Position numbers and translations under genes: made by a program. 64,000 nt of DNA from Faecalibacterium sp. An121. Lineage in GTDB: Bacteria > Bacillota > Clostridia > Oscillospirales > Ruminococcaceae. The stretch covers positions 1-64,000 of the forward strand of contig NZ_NFLM01000006.1 in assembly GCF_002160915.1 (NCBI RefSeq), written 5' to 3'. This document shows positions 16,489 to 25,610 of the stretch, piece after piece; the first letter of the stretch is position 1, and each line of letters begins with the position of its first letter. A model generated the notes under the pieces. It was not told the origin of the DNA. It saw nothing but the letters and a program-made list of their open reading frames with translations, and made no database searches.

Positions 16489-16560
16489 AGTGATCGTGCT
16501 GCGGAAACTTGTGAGGCCCGTAGCCAGAGGGGAGGTTCCGTAAGGGACCTCCTTTTCTTT
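16489..16560 (+). ncRNA. Structured RNA upstream of abiF (abiF RNA-like)
   Basis: The predicted transcript of about 72 nt starts at the promoter above. A first stem pairs GCTGCGG (16498-16504) with CCGTAGC (16518-16524). A second pairs GGAGGTTCC (16531-16539) with GGGACCTCC (16544-16552) through a GTAA loop and runs into TTTTCTTT, an intrinsic terminator. A small RNA with its own promoter and terminator directly in front of an Abi_2 gene matches the 'abiF RNA motif' known from comparative genomics. The identification is by position and architecture; I could not run the covariance model. Confidence 0.7.
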
Positions 16561-16583
16561 ATTTGCTGACATGAGGATATAAT

Positions 16584-17516
16584 ATGCCAAAACCTTTTAT
16601 GACGTATGAGCAACAGCTCACAAAATTAAAAGAGGAGAAACACATCCTTATTCCTGACGAAGTCAAAGCAAAGGCTAAGCTACAGGAAATTGGTTACTAT
16701 TCTCTTGTTACCGGCTATAAGCATATCTTCCGTATTCCAGGTCAGAAAATTTATAAGAGTGGAACTTCTCTTGATGAAATTGTATCTTTATATGAGTTCG
16801 ACGAAAACATCCGGGCTCTGTTTTTAAGATATCTCTTACATATAGAACAACATCTGCGTTCTCTTTTGTCCTACTACTTTACAGAAAAATATGGAGAAAA
16901 CCAAAGCGCATACTTAAATCCAACAAACTACAATAGTATCGCCAAACATCAGGCTGGCATCTCTCGTTTGATTTCCGAGCTGACAAGGCTATCCCAGTCT
17001 ACACAGTACCCTTATATTGAATATCAAAGAAACACCTATAATAATGTACCATTGTGGGTACTGGTGAACGCAATGACATTTGGTTCATTATCAAAAATGT
17101 ATATCTTTTTGACATCAGACCTTCAAACCAAAGTCAGTAAAAATTTCCTCCATGTTAATGAAAAACAACTCCGGCAATATTTAACAGTACTAACGAAATT
17201 CAGAAACGTGTGTGCCCATAATGAGCGGCTTTTTTCCTACCGTACCAAGGACACCATTCCTGATACCATTCTTCATCAAAAGCTTTGCATTTCTAAAACA
17301 GGGAATGCCTATATATTAGGAAAACGCGATCTGTTTGCTATGGTCATCGCCTTCCGATACTTACTTTCTCCGAATGAGTTTCACACATTTAAAAAATCTC
17401 TAACCCAATGCATTGACAAATTATTGAAGGCAACAAATCACATAGCGGAAGATGAACTTTTGAACGCAATGGGCTTTCCTCTAAACTGGAAAAAAATATC
17501 GACGTATAAGATATAG
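16584..17516 (+). CDS. AbiF/AbiD-family abortive infection protein (Abi_2)
   Basis: A 310-residue Abi_2 protein (PF07751). Visible marks are 'KPFMTYEQQLTKLKEEKHI' at the N-terminus, 'KLQEIGYYSLVTGYKHIF' near residue 37, 'FDENIRALFLRYLLHIEQHLRS' near 72, and the HEPN-type RNxxxH motif 'FRNVCAHNERLF' near residue 210. HEPN proteins of this class act as RNases or RNA-binding toxins that stop phage growth by harming the infected cell. The gene is A+T-rich compared with its neighbours, lies antisense to the ICE operon between topB and the DUF4366 gene, and follows the structured RNA, so it is a transferred defence cassette. Confidence 0.9.
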   Translation: MPKPFMTYEQQLTKLKEEKHILIPDEVKAKAKLQEIGYYSLVTGYKHIFRIPGQKIYKSGTSLDEIVSLYEFDENIRALFLRYLLHIEQHLRSLLSYYFTEKYGENQSAYLNPTNYNSIAKHQAGISRLISELTRLSQSTQYPYIEYQRNTYNNVPLWVLVNAMTFGSLSKMYIFLTSDLQTKVSKNFLHVNEKQLRQYLTVLTKFRNVCAHNERLFSYRTKDTIPDTILHQKLCISKTGNAYILGKRDLFAMVIAFRYLLSPNEFHTFKKSLTQCIDKLLKATNHIAEDELLNAMGFPLNWKKISTYKI

Positions 17517-17571
17517 TGATATGTAATTTGAGGGGACGGCTTTGCCATCCCCTCGTTTTTGATTGTTTGGA

Positions 17572-18315
17572 TTATTCAGTTTCCTCGTAACCGTCGCTGG
17601 TCTGGTATGCCTTGCGTTCAGCTTCCTCGTCCTGCGCTGCATCCGGTTCGGGTTCACCGTCGGGGAGAATGATTTCTTCTTCATCTTCCCGGTAATCGGC
17701 GTCGGGATCAGGCTTGTTTTCCTCGGCCTCCCGCTTCTTCTGCTGCAGCTTCATCCAGAAGTAGCCTCCACCGCCGGCGATGCCTGCCAGCACCAACAGA
17801 ACCAGCACGAATTTACCGGCTCCGCCTTCCTCTTTTTCCGGTTCAGGTTCCGGCATGGGCTCGGGTTCCGGTTCGGGTTCCGGCTGCGGTTCCGGTTCCG
17901 GCTGCGGAATATCTTCTTCTTCCATGAGGGCCAGCAGATCGGCCTCATCCACCAGATTCATGAAGTGGACCGTCTCGTCTCCATCCGCGGCACGATCAAT
18001 CACCAGGTAGAAATAAGCCCCGGACTTGCTCACAAGCGTAATGAACTGCTGCCCGGAGCCATCCGAATAAGTGGTGTGGTAATCATCCACCAGGGTCAGG
18101 TTGCCCTCCGGCGTCAGGGGACCAGTGACTTCTTCCTGTACCGTTACCGGGGTTTCTTCCGCAGGCTCCGCGGTAGGAACCGTGACGGGAGCAGGTGCCG
18201 GGGCGGGGGTGGGGTCCGCCGTTTCCGTCCCATAGGCAAAGGCCGGGGCGGCCAGACTGCCCATCAGCAGCACCAGCGATGCCAGGGCGCAGCAGAACTT
18301 ATTCCATGCTTTCAT
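17572..18315 (-). CDS. DUF4366 / CD1107-family ICE membrane protein
   Basis: The 247-residue protein has a signal peptide (residues 1-27, 'ALASLVLLMGSLAAPAFA'), an extracellular domain with 'TTYSDGSGQQFITLVSKSG' and 'YFYLVIDRAADGDETVHFMNLVDEADLL', a long Pro-Glu repeat spacer, a transmembrane segment ('FVLVLLVLAGIAGGGGYFW') and an acidic cytoplasmic tail. This is the layout of CD1107/DUF4366 proteins. It is likely exposed on the surface and linked to the conjugation channel. ATG at 18315 is preferred because AAGGAGG lies six bases before it; the gene overlaps the end of the DUF4315 gene. Confidence 0.85.
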   Translation of the reverse strand: MKAWNKFCCALASLVLLMGSLAAPAFAYGTETADPTPAPAPAPVTVPTAEPAEETPVTVQEEVTGPLTPEGNLTLVDDYHTTYSDGSGQQFITLVSKSGAYFYLVIDRAADGDETVHFMNLVDEADLLALMEEEDIPQPEPEPQPEPEPEPEPMPEPEPEKEEGGAGKFVLVLLVLAGIAGGGGYFWMKLQQKKREAEENKPDPDADYREDEEEIILPDGEPEPDAAQDEEAERKAYQTSDGYEETE

Positions 18316-18571
18316 CCATGTCCTCCTTGTTGTCAAAAGTTACCCCAGCGGCAGCCAGGGCCGCAGGATTCGGTGCTGCACTGGCCGCCTGCTTCAGGAG
18401 CATCGCCAACTGCTCCGGCGTGACGTTGGCGGTGCGCACCATCTCGGCCACCTCCACTTTTTCGGCCTCCGCAATCCGGCGTTCCAGCAGCTCAATGCGG
18501 TTATTCAGCTGGATGCGGCGCTCCTTGGCTTTTGCCAGGTCAGCCCGCATCTTTTCAAGTTTTTCGCTCAT
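18299..18571 (-). CDS. DUF4315 family protein
   Basis: A 90-residue protein. The first 45 residues are a charged coiled coil ('MSEKLEKMRADLAKAKERR', 'LNNRIELLERRIAEAE') and the second half has 'ANVTPEQLAMLLKQA', matching DUF4315. It always sits between CD1108 and CD1107 in this ICE type. It could be a structural or assembly factor of the channel; the function is not known. AAGGAGG precedes the ATG, and it overlaps the following DUF4366 gene. Confidence 0.85.
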   Translation of the reverse strand: MSEKLEKMRADLAKAKERRIQLNNRIELLERRIAEAEKVEVAEMVRTANVTPEQLAMLLKQAASAAPNPAALAAAGVTFDNKEDMDESME

Positions 18572-18583
18572 ATTTCCTCCTTG

Positions 18584-20341
18584 TCACTTCGGGATTCTCC
18601 CGAATCCCAGCAGATGTTTGTCCCAATAACTGGAATGGATATTGGAATACTTGATGGGGTCGCCGGCAGAGATCATCATGCCATTGCCCACATAAATGCC
18701 CACGTGGCTTGCGCCAGCCACATCATAGGTGCCCTCGAAAAACACCAGGTCGCCGGGTTTGGCCTCCTGTTCCGAGATTTTGGCAGCCTTTTGCCACAGG
18801 CCATTGGCCGTGGTACGGCCCACGTCCCAGCCTGACTGGTTCAGGACCCAGCAGACATAACCGGAACAGTCAAAGCCTGTTTCCGGGGTGGAACCGCCCC
18901 AGACATAGGGGGTGCCCAGGTATTTCTCAGCTTCCTTCAGCATGGAACCAAACTCCGGGTCGGTGAGAGCCTCGGCGGGCACCTGGTAGTCGATGCCCGC
19001 TTCTCCCGAGCCGTCCGAACCGATCACCAGAGACAATCCGCCGAACAGTTCCGGCCGGTTGCCCTGGGTTTCCTGCAGAATCTGATACCGCTCCAGATCA
19101 TCTCCGAACAGCATCTTAGAGGCCACAAAATCAATGCCGTAGTTGATGAGGGTGATGTTCAAAATCTTCCACTCATACTCCACTTCCACCTCATAGGTGT
19201 AGGTCTCACCGGTGGCCGGATCAATGTCCGTTCGGGTTTCGGTTCGGGTTCGTATCTCGATGGTTTCGGTCAAGATCAGCTTGTACTGCATATTAAAGAT
19301 AGCAGTCATGGTGCCCTGCACTTCGCCCCGGGTGTAGGCTTCATGAATCGCCGTCAGCATGGCCGCCAGCCCGTAAGGGTCATGGTCGATGGGGTCCAAA
19401 TCGAAGTTGTACTCGTCATAGCCAGGATGGCTGGCCGGGATTGCCTCGATCTCAGCCATCAGTTTTTCCTCCAACAGGCAGTAATCCTCCTCCGCTCCCA
19501 GAATGTCCTCGTCCTCAGCGGTGTAAGAGGTGGTCCAGACCGTGCCGGTCCCAGCAGGAAAGAATACCGAACAGGAAGTGATAAAGGTAATGAGTACCAA
19601 AATCAGCACGGCCAGAACGCCGCCCATCAGAATCATGTGGGCATGGGTGGAAACAAACTGCGCCGTCTTGACGGCAGCAGCTTTGGCCTTTTCCGCAGCC
19701 TTTTTGGCAGCAGTGCTCCCGGCTTTTTCACCGGCTGCGCCCCCGGCCTTGCCCCCAGCCTTCCGGGCATAATACCCAGCCTTGATCTTCTGGCGCTGCT
19801 TCCATCGGGAAATGGGGTTGGATGCCGGCTGCGGCTGTGCAGCTTGCTGCCCCCGATACGCCTGCGCCGGCTGGCTCTTTGGTTTGTCGGGGTCTTTGAC
19901 CGGCTTTTTCCCTTTTCGGGAGGCTTTCAGCTTCTGGCTGTACTTGGAATCTTTCAGCTTCTTTGCGCCCTTTTTTGCCGCGCCTTCCACCAGACGTTCC
20001 CCTTCATGGGCAGCCTGTACGCCGGTATTCTCATCCTGGTTCTGCTGGTCCACCTGTTTGTGGGTTTCCCCGGCCAGAACCACGTCCAAAGCCGGTTTGC
20101 GGCGGCGGTGTTTGGAGCTTTCTTCGATGATTTCAGCCTTGCCGAACCGGAGCTGTGCTGCCCGCTCTTTGGCTTTGTCTGCATCCATCTTGAGGCCCCG
20201 TTTGGGCGGGGCGCGGGTGGAATGTTTTGCTTTGGCCTTGCCGCTCTGATCGGCTCCAGGGGTTTTGCCTCCTGCGGGGCGGGCACCTGTCCCAGGCTGC
20301 TTTTCCTCCACAAAGGTCAGTCGGGTTTTTTTGCGCTTCAT
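18584..20341 (-). CDS. CD1108-family protein with NlpC/P60 cell-wall hydrolase domain
   Basis: A 585-residue protein: a basic, low-complexity cytoplasmic N-terminus (about 230 residues), one transmembrane segment ('MILMGGVLAVLILVLITF' near 238), a middle extracellular region, and a C-terminal NlpC/P60 domain. The catalytic Cys is in 'TGFDCSGYVCWVL' and the His in 'GASHVGIYVGNGMM'. It should open peptidoglycan locally so the conjugation channel can pass, like VirB1/TcpG-type hydrolases. The ATG overlaps the virB4 stop (ATGA). Confidence 0.9.
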   Translation of the reverse strand: MKRKKTRLTFVEEKQPGTGARPAGGKTPGADQSGKAKAKHSTRAPPKRGLKMDADKAKERAAQLRFGKAEIIEESSKHRRRKPALDVVLAGETHKQVDQQNQDENTGVQAAHEGERLVEGAAKKGAKKLKDSKYSQKLKASRKGKKPVKDPDKPKSQPAQAYRGQQAAQPQPASNPISRWKQRQKIKAGYYARKAGGKAGGAAGEKAGSTAAKKAAEKAKAAAVKTAQFVSTHAHMILMGGVLAVLILVLITFITSCSVFFPAGTGTVWTTSYTAEDEDILGAEEDYCLLEEKLMAEIEAIPASHPGYDEYNFDLDPIDHDPYGLAAMLTAIHEAYTRGEVQGTMTAIFNMQYKLILTETIEIRTRTETRTDIDPATGETYTYEVEVEYEWKILNITLINYGIDFVASKMLFGDDLERYQILQETQGNRPELFGGLSLVIGSDGSGEAGIDYQVPAEALTDPEFGSMLKEAEKYLGTPYVWGGSTPETGFDCSGYVCWVLNQSGWDVGRTTANGLWQKAAKISEQEAKPGDLVFFEGTYDVAGASHVGIYVGNGMMISAGDPIKYSNIHSSYWDKHLLGFGRIPK

Positions 20342-21819
20342 CCGGCCTCACCTGTGCCGTCCGAGAACTTGGTGGTCATGATCTTATACAGCTCCAGGTC
20401 CTGGGGGAACCGGTCCACGAAGGGCAAGATCACATTGCCATAGAACAGCAGTCCCTCGCCTTCACCGGAATGGGTCACATAACTGAGCTGATAGGGAGAA
20501 ATATTCAGCTGCTTGGCCAAAATCTGGCGGTCGCCGGATGCCTGGTTGAGCATGAGGATGAAGTCCGAGTTTTCAAAGATGTTCTCGACTTCCCGGGAGG
20601 CCAGCAGGTCCTTCACGTTCTGGGTGATGCCGGTGGGTGCGCCACCCCATTTTCTGAACCGCTTCCAGATTTCCACCGAGTAAGCGGCGGTCTGTTCCTC
20701 CCGGAGCAAAAGGTGGAATTCGTCGACATAGAACCGGGTGGTTTTTCCGGCGTAGCGGTTGGTGGTGACACGGCCCCAGACGGCATCCTGTACCACCAGC
20801 ATCCCGATCTTCTTGAGCTGTTTGCCCAGCTCCCGAATGTCGTAGCAGACAAAGCGGTTGTCGATGTCCACGTTGGTGCGGTGGTTGAACAGGTTCAAAC
20901 TGCCCTTGACGTAGATTTCAAGAGCCGTCGCCACATGGTGGGCCTCCTTTTCCTCCTGCTCCAAGAGGGCTTTGTAGAGGTCCTCCAGCAGCGGCATTTT
21001 CTCGGGCTGCGGGTCCTGAAAGTACGCCTGGTAAATTTGATGCACACAGCGGTCGATGACGGTTTTCTCGACAGGAAGCAACCCTTCCTTGCCGCCCACC
21101 ACCAGTTCGCACAGCGACAAAATAAAATCCGATTTCAGTGCAATCGGGTTATCTTCTTCGCTGTAATTGCTGTTGATGTCCATGGGGTTGATAAATTGGG
21201 TGCTGGTAGGCGAGATTTTGATGACCTGACCATGCAGACGTTCCACCAGGGCCGCGTACTCTCCCTCAGGATCACAGACGATGATATCATCGTCTGTGGA
21301 GAGGAAAGCGTTGGTGATTTCACGCTTGGCTGCGAAGGATTTTCCGCTGCCGGGCGTGCCCAAAATCAGGCCGTTGGGGTTTTTGAGCTGCTTGCGGTCC
21401 ACCATGATGAGGTTGTTGGAGAGAGCATTCAGGCCGTAGTAGAGTGCGCCGGGCCCCGACTGGAACAGCTCCTGTGTCGTAAACGGGATAAAGATAGCGG
21501 TGGAACTGGTGGTCAGCGCCCGCTCAGTTTCCACCAGGTTGTGGGCCAGGGGCAGACACGACATGAGTCCCTGTTCCTGCTGCCAGTCCAGGCGCACCAG
21601 CTGGCAGTTGTGCTTCTGGGCGATGCTGGAAGCCTGGAAGATATTGGTTTCCAGTTCCTGGGGCGTGCGCCCGGTGTTGAACACCAGAAACGTCAGTAGG
21701 AACATCCGCTCGTTCTGGCTTTGCAGTTCTTTCAGCAGGTTCTTGGCATCCCGTCCGTAGGTAGCCAAATCCGACGGCAGAATGTCAATATCATAGCCAG
21801 CGCGGACCGCTTTCTTCTG
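20338..21819 (-). CDS. virB4: VirB4 conjugation ATPase, exon 2
   Basis: This is the C-terminal 493 residues of the VirB4-like motor ATPase; the N-terminal part is at 24293-25225, with a group II intron between. The exon starts at codon 312 of the joined gene (QKKAVRAGYD) and includes Walker A 'LGTPGSGKSFAAK', the following 'IIVCDPEGEY', and Walker B 'RFYVDEFHLLL'. An unspliced transcript cannot express it correctly because no ribosome site begins the exon. VirB4 powers pilus assembly and substrate transfer in the type IV channel. The joined exons give 804 residues, the normal size. Confidence 0.9.
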   Translation of the reverse strand, partial: QKKAVRAGYDIDILPSDLATYGRDAKNLLKELQSQNERMFLLTFLVFNTGRTPQELETNIFQASSIAQKHNCQLVRLDWQQEQGLMSCLPLAHNLVETERALTTSSTAIFIPFTTQELFQSGPGALYYGLNALSNNLIMVDRKQLKNPNGLILGTPGSGKSFAAKREITNAFLSTDDDIIVCDPEGEYAALVERLHGQVIKISPTSTQFINPMDINSNYSEEDNPIALKSDFILSLCELVVGGKEGLLPVEKTVIDRCVHQIYQAYFQDPQPEKMPLLEDLYKALLEQEEKEAHHVATALEIYVKGSLNLFNHRTNVDIDNRFVCYDIRELGKQLKKIGMLVVQDAVWGRVTTNRYAGKTTRFYVDEFHLLLREEQTAAYSVEIWKRFRKWGGAPTGITQNVKDLLASREVENIFENSDFILMLNQASGDRQILAKQLNISPYQLSYVTHSGEGEGLLFYGNVILPFVDRFPQDLELYKIMTTKFSDGTGEAG

Positions 21820-21880
21820 GTGGAGTAGGGAGGCACCGCCTTACCATCTTGCGGTGGCAGGTTTGCGCCACCCTCTCCGG

Positions 21881-21914
21881 GAACCGTACGTACCCCTCTC
21901 GGAGTATACGGCTC
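21881..21914 (-). ncRNA. Group II intron domain V
   Basis: A 34-nt hairpin reading GAGCCGTAT at its start and TACGGTTC at its end on the minus strand, with a GAGA tetraloop region. This is the catalytic core domain of group II introns and lies about 60 bases from the 3' splice site. Confidence 0.9.
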
Positions 21915-21938
21915 TGTCATTGTTTGTTCAGCATAAAC

Positions 21939-23735
21939 TCACTGGTTGTGAATCAGGTGATGGCACCGTTCACACACCACAAGCGTCTTCCGGCGTTTGG
22001 CCAACATTGCGATTTCCCACGGTTCCTTCCCTTTGAGGTTTTTCAGCTTATTGATATGGTGGATTTCGTAATGTTCGCTTTCCGTCGTGCCGCACAGTTC
22101 GCAGACCCTTGCTTTCAAGCGTTTCTCAAGTGTTGTCACCGATTGACCATAAATAATGGCTGCATTGCTGATCTGGTCCGTTGGATTTTTTGCATTTTTA
22201 CAGTCCATATAGTTGGCGAAATAACGGCGTTTGGATTTCTTTTTTGTTTCGTATGGGATACCCCATTCGCCGCTGCCATCTTTGTACATGGCAATGACCT
22301 TTGATATTTTGCTTTTGTGCTTTGCTGCCAGTGTTTTCAAGCAACTGTATTCCATGAGGTAAGACAGATACTTCAATTTACAGAAGTTGCTGGCTATTCC
22401 ATAGTAGTTGCAAATGCCCCGCAGCTCGTCATTGTAAACTGTGACAATCTCAAGATCTGTGGCTCGCAGTAAAGAATTCCTGTGAACGGGAAACAGTTTC
22501 CCGTCCTTTTTCTGTATCGCTATCTTTTTCGAGAAAATAAATTCGTGGATTTTATCGTCGAATGGGACGAGAAGTTCCACATGGTTATTGAGCGTCCGCA
22601 TTTTGGCGCCTTTCTTGTTGCGCTTCACCTTCTCACATCTTCTGACACGGACATCAAAACCCAGAAACCTGGCACATTGGCTGCTGTGGGTAATGAGCGT
22701 TTTTTCTTCACTGAGTTCCATTTTCAGTGTTTGTCCAATGAACTCGGCGAGTTTGCTCTTGATCCACTGGCAATCCTCTTTGCTGCCCTTTACACCGATG
22801 ATAAAATCATCTGCATAGCGGATATATTTGAGTTTTTTATCCGTCTGCGCCGTACAGGGAGTTTTCAGGAGTTGTTTGCGGAGCGCTTTGCACTCAGTTA
22901 TCATACGCTCCTTTTCCTCCCCTTGTTTCCGGTCAATGCGGTAGCAAAGATTTTTGATTTTGTTGTGCAGCGCACGGTATTCCGGGGTGATTTGCCCCTT
23001 TTCTGGAGTGTCAAATTCGTCCTTCAGTTTCATGACGAATTGGTCCAATTCGTGCAGATAGATATTTGCCAGCAGCGGCGAGAGAATCCCTCCCTGTGGA
23101 GTACCGCTGTAGGTTTTGTGGTAAACCCAATCCTCCAAATATCCTGCCTTCAGAAATTTGTAGACCAATTTCACCACACGCGCATCCTTGATTTTGTTGC
23201 CGATAAATCCTACCAGTACCTCGTGGTTGATATTGTCAAAGCACCCCTTGATATCTCCTTCAACAAACCAGCGCACACCGCCAAATTGATACTTCAATTT
23301 CTTCAAAGCAGTGTGGCAGCTTCTTTTCGGCCTGAATCCATGGGAACAATCCAAAAAGAGAGGCCCATAAATCGCTTCCAATATCATGCGAAGCGCTTCC
23401 TGAACCAGTTTATCCGTAAACGTCGGAACACCCAGCGGGCGTTTCTTTTTGGGATTGTTTTTCTTTGCAATATACACTCTTCTTACCGGCGTAGGCTGAT
23501 AGGTCTCGTTTGCCAAAGACTGAATGATTCTTTCAATTTTGGCTTCGCTGAAACCATCTGCCGTATCCTGGTTGACACCCTTTGTAGCTGCACCCTTATT
23601 CTTATACAGACGCTGATAAGCCTGATAGTAAATATCCGGGCGCAGCAGATAGCGATACAGTCTTGTAAATACTTCTTCCTTATGGGCCAATGAGTTTTTG
23701 CTGATTCTTTCTAAAATTTCAGTTGTTGGTTGCAT
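21939..23735 (-). CDS. ltrA: Group II intron reverse transcriptase/maturase with HNH endonuclease
   Basis: The 598-residue protein carries RT motifs 'GVPTFTDKLVQEALRMIL', 'HGFRPKRSCHTAL', 'GTPQGGILSPLLANIYL' and the catalytic 'YIRYADDFIIG', then a maturase (X) region, and a C-terminal HNH domain ('CELCGTTESEHYEIHHIN' to 'VVCERCHHLIHN'). All parts look intact, so both splicing help and retrohoming activity are plausible. It is read from the same strand as virB4 and is more A+T-rich than the ICE around it. Confidence 0.95.
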   Translation of the reverse strand: MQPTTEILERISKNSLAHKEEVFTRLYRYLLRPDIYYQAYQRLYKNKGAATKGVNQDTADGFSEAKIERIIQSLANETYQPTPVRRVYIAKKNNPKKKRPLGVPTFTDKLVQEALRMILEAIYGPLFLDCSHGFRPKRSCHTALKKLKYQFGGVRWFVEGDIKGCFDNINHEVLVGFIGNKIKDARVVKLVYKFLKAGYLEDWVYHKTYSGTPQGGILSPLLANIYLHELDQFVMKLKDEFDTPEKGQITPEYRALHNKIKNLCYRIDRKQGEEKERMITECKALRKQLLKTPCTAQTDKKLKYIRYADDFIIGVKGSKEDCQWIKSKLAEFIGQTLKMELSEEKTLITHSSQCARFLGFDVRVRRCEKVKRNKKGAKMRTLNNHVELLVPFDDKIHEFIFSKKIAIQKKDGKLFPVHRNSLLRATDLEIVTVYNDELRGICNYYGIASNFCKLKYLSYLMEYSCLKTLAAKHKSKISKVIAMYKDGSGEWGIPYETKKKSKRRYFANYMDCKNAKNPTDQISNAAIIYGQSVTTLEKRLKARVCELCGTTESEHYEIHHINKLKNLKGKEPWEIAMLAKRRKTLVVCERCHHLIHNQ

Positions 23736-24292
23736 TGAGGTTTTCCTCCCTAATCAACATTCATTTTAGTACACAATAACTGCGCTCCTTCGCCGTGTGG
23801 ACAGCGTTACCGCCTCAGACTACTACGAGCGCTCCGTACCCTTGCAGGATTTTCAGGCTCTGCAGCCATAGCCCTTTCAGGCGTTCCTGTGTAGGGTATC
23901 CCCAGTTAACATTGTGTGTAGGGAAATGCGGATTGTCGGTATGCGCTTTCGTTTCCTTGCCGTAGGTTCTCCTACAGATTTCATGAACATTGCGATAACC
24001 AATGGATGGAGGAACATCATCCATTGCGTTCATGACAGAGGTTTCAGACATTTTCCCCCGCCTGAAAATAACAGAAATTAGAAACTTGCGTATCAGTAAA
24101 CCCAACTTCATCCTCGTATCCGCTTAACATGGCGGTTCAGTCGCACCAAACTGTCTTTAGGTGACTTACCGCTTTCCTGCCGTGCTCTGTTCCCGTTTCA
24201 GCTTTCGCCTTTCGGTTAGGCAGGTTGTTTCCCGCGTTATCTTACGGGGTAGTCCCTTACGCTACACTACACAATGCCCTATCTGGGCGCAC

Positions 24293-25225
24293 TTCCTCAA
24301 TCTTGTTACGGTCCAGCTCGGTGATGGTCCGCTTAACCGTTTTGATGGCCTTGTTCTGATCCACCGAGTGGATGTGCATGGTGACAATCTGGCTGGATTC
24401 CATCCCGAGAAAGTCTTTCAGCAGCTGGTCACTGAGGTCGGAAGCAGTGATAGCGAGAAAACTCATGGCACCGTGCATCCCGCCGATCTGGCAGGTACGG
24501 GTGTTGAACGCGAAGGCGCTGGGAGCGATGAAGTCTTTCGCAGACAGACCCGACTTGGGCAGGTCCTTCCAGTCGAATCTGAATTTGGATTCACCGCCCA
24601 TGTGGAACAGATCGTGCATCAGCCGCAGCCGCTCCCAGCCGTTCAGGACACGGGCCACCGCACCCAGACGCCGGAAATTGTTGAGGATATCGTTCTGCAG
24701 ATGGTCCAGGCGGGGCTTTGCCTGCCGCATGGATGCCGCCTCAATGCCAAAGGTGATGAACTTGGTCTTGGTCAGGCCGTTGTTGCCCTGGGCCAGCTGC
24801 TTTTTCAGCATCTGGCTGTACTCAGCCCGGATGTCATCGAAGCCGTCCTGTCGGGGCGGGATGCGGATGCTGTGCTCGAAGCTCTCCGCATCGGCTGCCA
24901 TATTCACAAAGGAGAACTCAAAGTGTACCGAGCTGTCAAAGAAGTTCAGGAAGGAGCACCATTCCTCGAAAATGGCGGTCTTGTCCTCCTGAAGCGACAG
25001 CTGGTAATTGATGTCCTGGAACTGGATGGTGCGGGTGTAGTAGCCGTCCCGCACCCGGCAGGTGCCGTCGGCAAACATCCGTTCAAAGGGGATGGTCTGC
25101 TGGGCGGTACGGGGAATCCCGTCATCCTTCCTGGCCGTTTTCACAATGCGGTCGATCTTCTTCTTCTCCGCCTTGGTAAGCAGAGGCTTATCCGCGGGCT
25201 TTTCTTTCTGCCGCTTTTTGAACAA
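24293..25225 (-). CDS. virB4: VirB4 conjugation ATPase, exon 1
   Basis: The first 311 codons of VirB4, up to '...TITELDRNKIEE', where the intron begins. Without splicing, translation would add 11 intron-encoded residues and stop at 24257. This part holds the N-terminal VirB4 domain ('GVRDGYYTRTIQFQDINYQL'-type segment, 'ERLRLMHDLFHMG'). The start is TTG at 25225, nine bases after AGGAGG, overlapping the last 38 bases of prgI, so translation is probably coupled. Confidence 0.9.
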
Positions 25226-25580
25226 TGCGGTTCACCTCCTCCTGCGCGTCTGCCTGCCGCATCAGGGCAGCATAGTAGTTGTTGATCCGGTAAGGCCGGA
25301 CTTTGGGCCGGACGAACCGGGCCTGATAAAACTGCCGGGCCACCACTTCGGGGGGCTGGCCGTTCCGTTCGTACAGCCCCAGGAAAAAGAACGGGAGCAT
25401 AACCACAATCATGGCCAGGGCTGCCAGGCTGAGATTGCCGGCGGCCCGGACAAAAAAGTAGACCGGCACACCAATCAGTGCGCCGGTCCCGAAGCAGATA
25501 AGCTGCCGCTTGGTCAGGCCGAACAGAACTTTGGATTTAACCCGCGTCAGGTCCCGCGGGACAGAAATATAGGCTGCCAT
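25188..25580 (-). CDS. prgI: PrgI family conjugation membrane protein
   Basis: A 130-residue PrgI (PF12666) protein. It opens with 'YISVPRDLTRVKSKVLFGLTKRQLI', the family signature, followed by two transmembrane helices (about residues 28-48 and 51-72). PrgI is a VirB3-like partner of VirB4 at the base of Gram-positive conjugation channels. A strong AAAGGAGG precedes the ATG. It lies between virB6 and virB4 in the order usual for these elements. Confidence 0.9.
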   Translation of the reverse strand: MAAYISVPRDLTRVKSKVLFGLTKRQLICFGTGALIGVPVYFFVRAAGNLSLAALAMIVVMLPFFFLGLYERNGQPPEVVARQFYQARFVRPKVRPYRINNYYAALMRQADAQEEVNRIVQKAAERKARG

Positions 25581-25610
25581 GAATACCTCCTTTTATGATA
25601 AGGTGTTGGA

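Larger units (their letters stand above)
21820..24292 (-). mobile_element. Group II intron interrupting virB4
   Basis: On the minus strand the intron begins GTGCG, the group II 5' consensus, at 24292 and ends ...CAC at 21820. Removing 2473 bases joins GAGGAA to CAGAAGAAA, restoring 'NKIEEQKKAVRAG' with no frame change. Domain V is at 21881-21914 with domain VI downstream. It encodes a reverse transcriptase/maturase with an HNH endonuclease. The 556 bases 5' of that ORF hold no gene and represent ribozyme domains I-IV. Insertion is on the coding strand, as needed for splicing. Confidence 0.93.

Noticed and set aside
17849-17930. Tandem GGTTCC/GGTTCGG repeats
   Set aside because: They encode the Pro-Glu spacer of the DUF4366 protein and need no other explanation.
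20338-25225. virB4 first looked like two genes or a frameshifted pseudogene
   Set aside because: The gap is a group II intron with consensus ends; joining the exons restores the protein in frame.
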